The notes under the pieces are model-generated. The model was given only the letters and a program-made list of their open reading frames with translations, was not told where the DNA came from and did not search any database. A stretch of DNA of 7,608 bases from Planctomycetota bacterium (GTDB taxonomy: Bacteria; Planctomycetota; PLA2; JAEUHO01): positions 1 through 7,608 of the forward strand of contig JAHEIK010000172.1 in assembly GCA_024639415.1 (NCBI GenBank). The letters are read 5' to 3'. The translations under genes and the position numbers were made by a program. Of the stretch, positions 5,875 through 7,608 are shown one piece after another (position 1 is the first letter of the stretch; each line of letters opens with the position of its first letter).

Positions 5875-7548
5875 GTCAGTCACCTGAGGCCGCGTGTCGC
5901 TGTTGCGCTGCGCGGCCTCGGCAATTGTACCGAGCAGGTCCGTGACCTGCTGCAGCGCGAACGGCTTGGCGAGCAGCGCCGTAGCCCCTGCTCGATGCGC
6001 TCGCGCAGGATCGACACCTGAGGTCCAGCCGCTCATCAGCACCACGGGGACATCGGCCCGGTCGCGCTTCAGGCGTCGGCAGAGCTCCAGCCCGTCCACG
6101 CGCGGCATGGCGACATCCGTGATGACGATGTCGGGTCGCTGATCGCGTGCGAGGGCCTCGGCTTCCTCGCCGTCCTGGGCCGATACGACTTCGTAGCCAG
6201 AGCGCTCGAGGAAGCGGCAGAGCGGCTTGCGCACGTTCTCGTCGTCATCGACGACCAGCACACGCAGCGTCGGCTGCAGGCCGTTGAGCCCCTCCTCCGT
6301 CTTCTCGAGCGCTTCGCCCATTGCATCGGCACTGGGCAGCTCGATGGTGAAGCGTGTGCCTTCCCCGACGCGAGACTCGAGCGTCATCTCGCCACCGTGC
6401 CGGTCCACGATCTGTTGGCTGAGGCAGAGCCCGAGTCCGGTTCCGCGTTCGCCCTTCGTGGTGAAGAAGGGGTCGAAGACGCGCGCCTGGATATCTTCCG
6501 GGATCCCAGGGCCGTCATCCTCCATCTGGAGCTGCACGAGGCCCTCCTCGCGGGTCGCGCGGATGGAGATGTCGCCACCGTCCGCCAGCGCATCGAGGGC
6601 GTTCTTGAGGAGGTTGGTCACAACCTCGCGGAGTTCCGTGGGGTTGCCCTCCACGTGCAGGCCATCTCCGACGCGCAGCTTCACGTGGATCGGCGTGCGG
6701 CCATGCCGCCGCCGCGTGCTCCAGAGCGGGCGCAGGAACTCCACGGCGTCGCTGCAGATCTCTGCGAGATCGACGCGCTCGAAGTGCTCCTGGCGTTGCT
6801 TCCGCGTGTAGCTCTGGAGGCGCCGTACGACGGCTGCCGCATCCAGGCATGCCTTCTCGATGAGGTCGAGATCCTGCTTCAGCTCTCGTCCCAGGTTGTT
6901 GAGGTTGATGAGCTGGACGCGCGCGAGGATCGAAGTGAGCAGGTTGTTGAACTCGTGCGCGACGCCGCTGCTCAGCTCCCCCATGGTCCGCAATCGCTCG
7001 CCCTTGACCAGCCGCTCCTGCATGGCTCGCAGCTCGTTCATGGAGTTCTGGACATCGGCCACGAGCCTGTGGGTTTCGAGGGCGGATGCCGCCTGCTCGG
7101 CGAAGAGTGAGAGCACTTCCTGGTCTACGCTGTCGAAGGAACCCGCCGCCGAAGCGCTGTCGGCGTAGAGCACGCCGTAGAGCGTCTCGCTGCGGATCAT
7201 CGGGACACACAGGATCGATCGGAGCGAGAGGCTGGTGATGCTCGGGCGGCCCATCAGTTCCTCGTCGTCGAAGACGTCATGCATCAGGAGCGGCGTACGG
7301 GACTCGATCACACGCTGGATGACGGTCTGGGAGAGGTCCTCGACGTCGACGTCGGACTCGCGGGCTGTAGCGCTCGTTGCGACGCGCATCTCCAGCTTCG
7401 TATTGGCGTCCACCAGCACGACGCACGTGCGCTCGGCACCGGTGATCTCGATGGTGTCCTGGGTCATCGACTCGAGCAGGTCGTCGAGGCCCGCGCCGGC
7501 GTTCATGCGGCCCGTGGCAGCCAGGACGCGACGGAGAGCGGAAGCCAC
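5866..7548 (-). CDS. Hybrid histidine kinase (GAF-HisKA-HATPase-REC), start unresolved
   Basis: 560 residues from a GTG at 7548. A GAF sensor domain (about 20-160) leads through a helical linker (163-185) to the dimerisation/phosphoacceptor helix with H-box VAHEFNN (His198). The ATPase domain has an N-box (TNLLKNALDA, 311-320), G1 DDGPGIP (344-350), F-box DPFFTTK (359-365) and G2 GTGLGL (369-374). A C-terminal receiver (about 428-543) has the acidic pocket Asp434/435/436, phosphoacceptor Asp478 (ITDVAMP), Ser506 and Lys528 (AKPF), all intact. It should autophosphorylate on His198 and pass phosphate to its own Asp478. No membrane segment is visible, so it is probably cytoplasmic. The H-box resembles HPK4 (NtrB-like) kinases. 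The frame stays open from 7548 to the window end (7608) with no ATG and no clear ribosome-binding site; codon bias there is weaker, so the GTG is plausible, but an extra N-terminal domain beyond the window is possible. Confidence 0.92.
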   Translation of the reverse strand: MASALRRVLAATGRMNAGAGLDDLLESMTQDTIEITGAERTCVVLVDANTKLEMRVATSATARESDVDVEDLSQTVIQRVIESRTPLLMHDVFDDEELMGRPSITSLSLRSILCVPMIRSETLYGVLYADSASAAGSFDSVDQEVLSLFAEQAASALETHRLVADVQNSMNELRAMQERLVKGERLRTMGELSSGVAHEFNNLLTSILARVQLINLNNLGRELKQDLDLIEKACLDAAAVVRRLQSYTRKQRQEHFERVDLAEICSDAVEFLRPLWSTRRRHGRTPIHVKLRVGDGLHVEGNPTELREVVTNLLKNALDALADGGDISIRATREEGLVQLQMEDDGPGIPEDIQARVFDPFFTTKGERGTGLGLCLSQQIVDRHGGEMTLESRVGEGTRFTIELPSADAMGEALEKTEEGLNGLQPTLRVLVVDDDENVRKPLCRFLERSGYEVVSAQDGEEAEALARDQRPDIVITDVAMPRVDGLELCRRLKRDRADVPVVLMSGWTSGVDPARAHRAGATALLAKPFALQQVTDLLGTIAEAAQRNSDTRPQVTDGS

Positions 7549-7608
7549 GCGCCCATCGGGAGCGGTGGTACAGCCGTGATGGACGAGCAGTCGATGTGCT
7601 AGTGCGTG

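Noticed and set aside
6397..7110. 237-residue plus-strand open frame
   Set aside because: Antisense to the conserved HisKA and ATPase domains of the histidine kinase, with no domain signal of its own.

Overview
The window is GC-rich, protein-dense bacterial DNA. It carries a universal stress protein, a large sigma-54 activator, a GAF-containing hybrid histidine kinase and a signal-peptide-bearing metalloprotease with a membrane anchor. This mix suits an environmental Gram-negative with rich signalling, for example one of the former Deltaproteobacteria (Myxococcota-like) or a neighbouring high-GC phylum. The sequence alone does not settle the taxon. No tRNA, rRNA, CRISPR array, insertion sequence or phage gene was seen.

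Layout, left to right. (1) 1-374 (+): C-terminal part of a UspA-family protein, cut by the window edge. (2) 375-860: non-coding stretch with three GC-rich hairpins; one looks like an intrinsic terminator for leftward transcription although no leftward gene feeds it. (3) 861-1826 (+): secreted, C-terminally membrane-anchored HExxH metalloprotease, whose last seven codons and stop are duplicated as an exact 24-bp tandem repeat. (4) 1851-2148: convergent gap with a nested inverted repeat. (5) 2149-5319 (-): 1056-residue bacterial enhancer-binding protein with a long helical N-terminal sensor region, a GAF-like domain, a complete sigma-54 AAA+ domain and a C-terminal winged helix in place of the usual Fis-type helix-turn-helix. 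(6) 5320-5501: divergent regulatory gap holding an AT-rich patch with repeated GTTGAT/ATCAAC motifs, a candidate promoter, a leader hairpin and a clear ribosome-binding site. (7) 5502-5849 (+): small, very acidic exported protein of unknown function. (8) 5866-7548 (-): soluble hybrid histidine kinase (GAF, HisKA, HATPase, receiver); its reading frame stays open to the window edge, so the true start may lie outside.

Working together (inference): the sigma-54 activator and the small exported acidic protein are divergently arranged around one motif-bearing control region, which suggests the activator regulates itself and/or the exported protein. The adjacent histidine kinase is of the type often paired with sigma-54 activators, but this activator has no receiver domain, so a classical kinase-regulator pair is not shown. 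The metalloprotease and the stress protein have no visible link to this trio.
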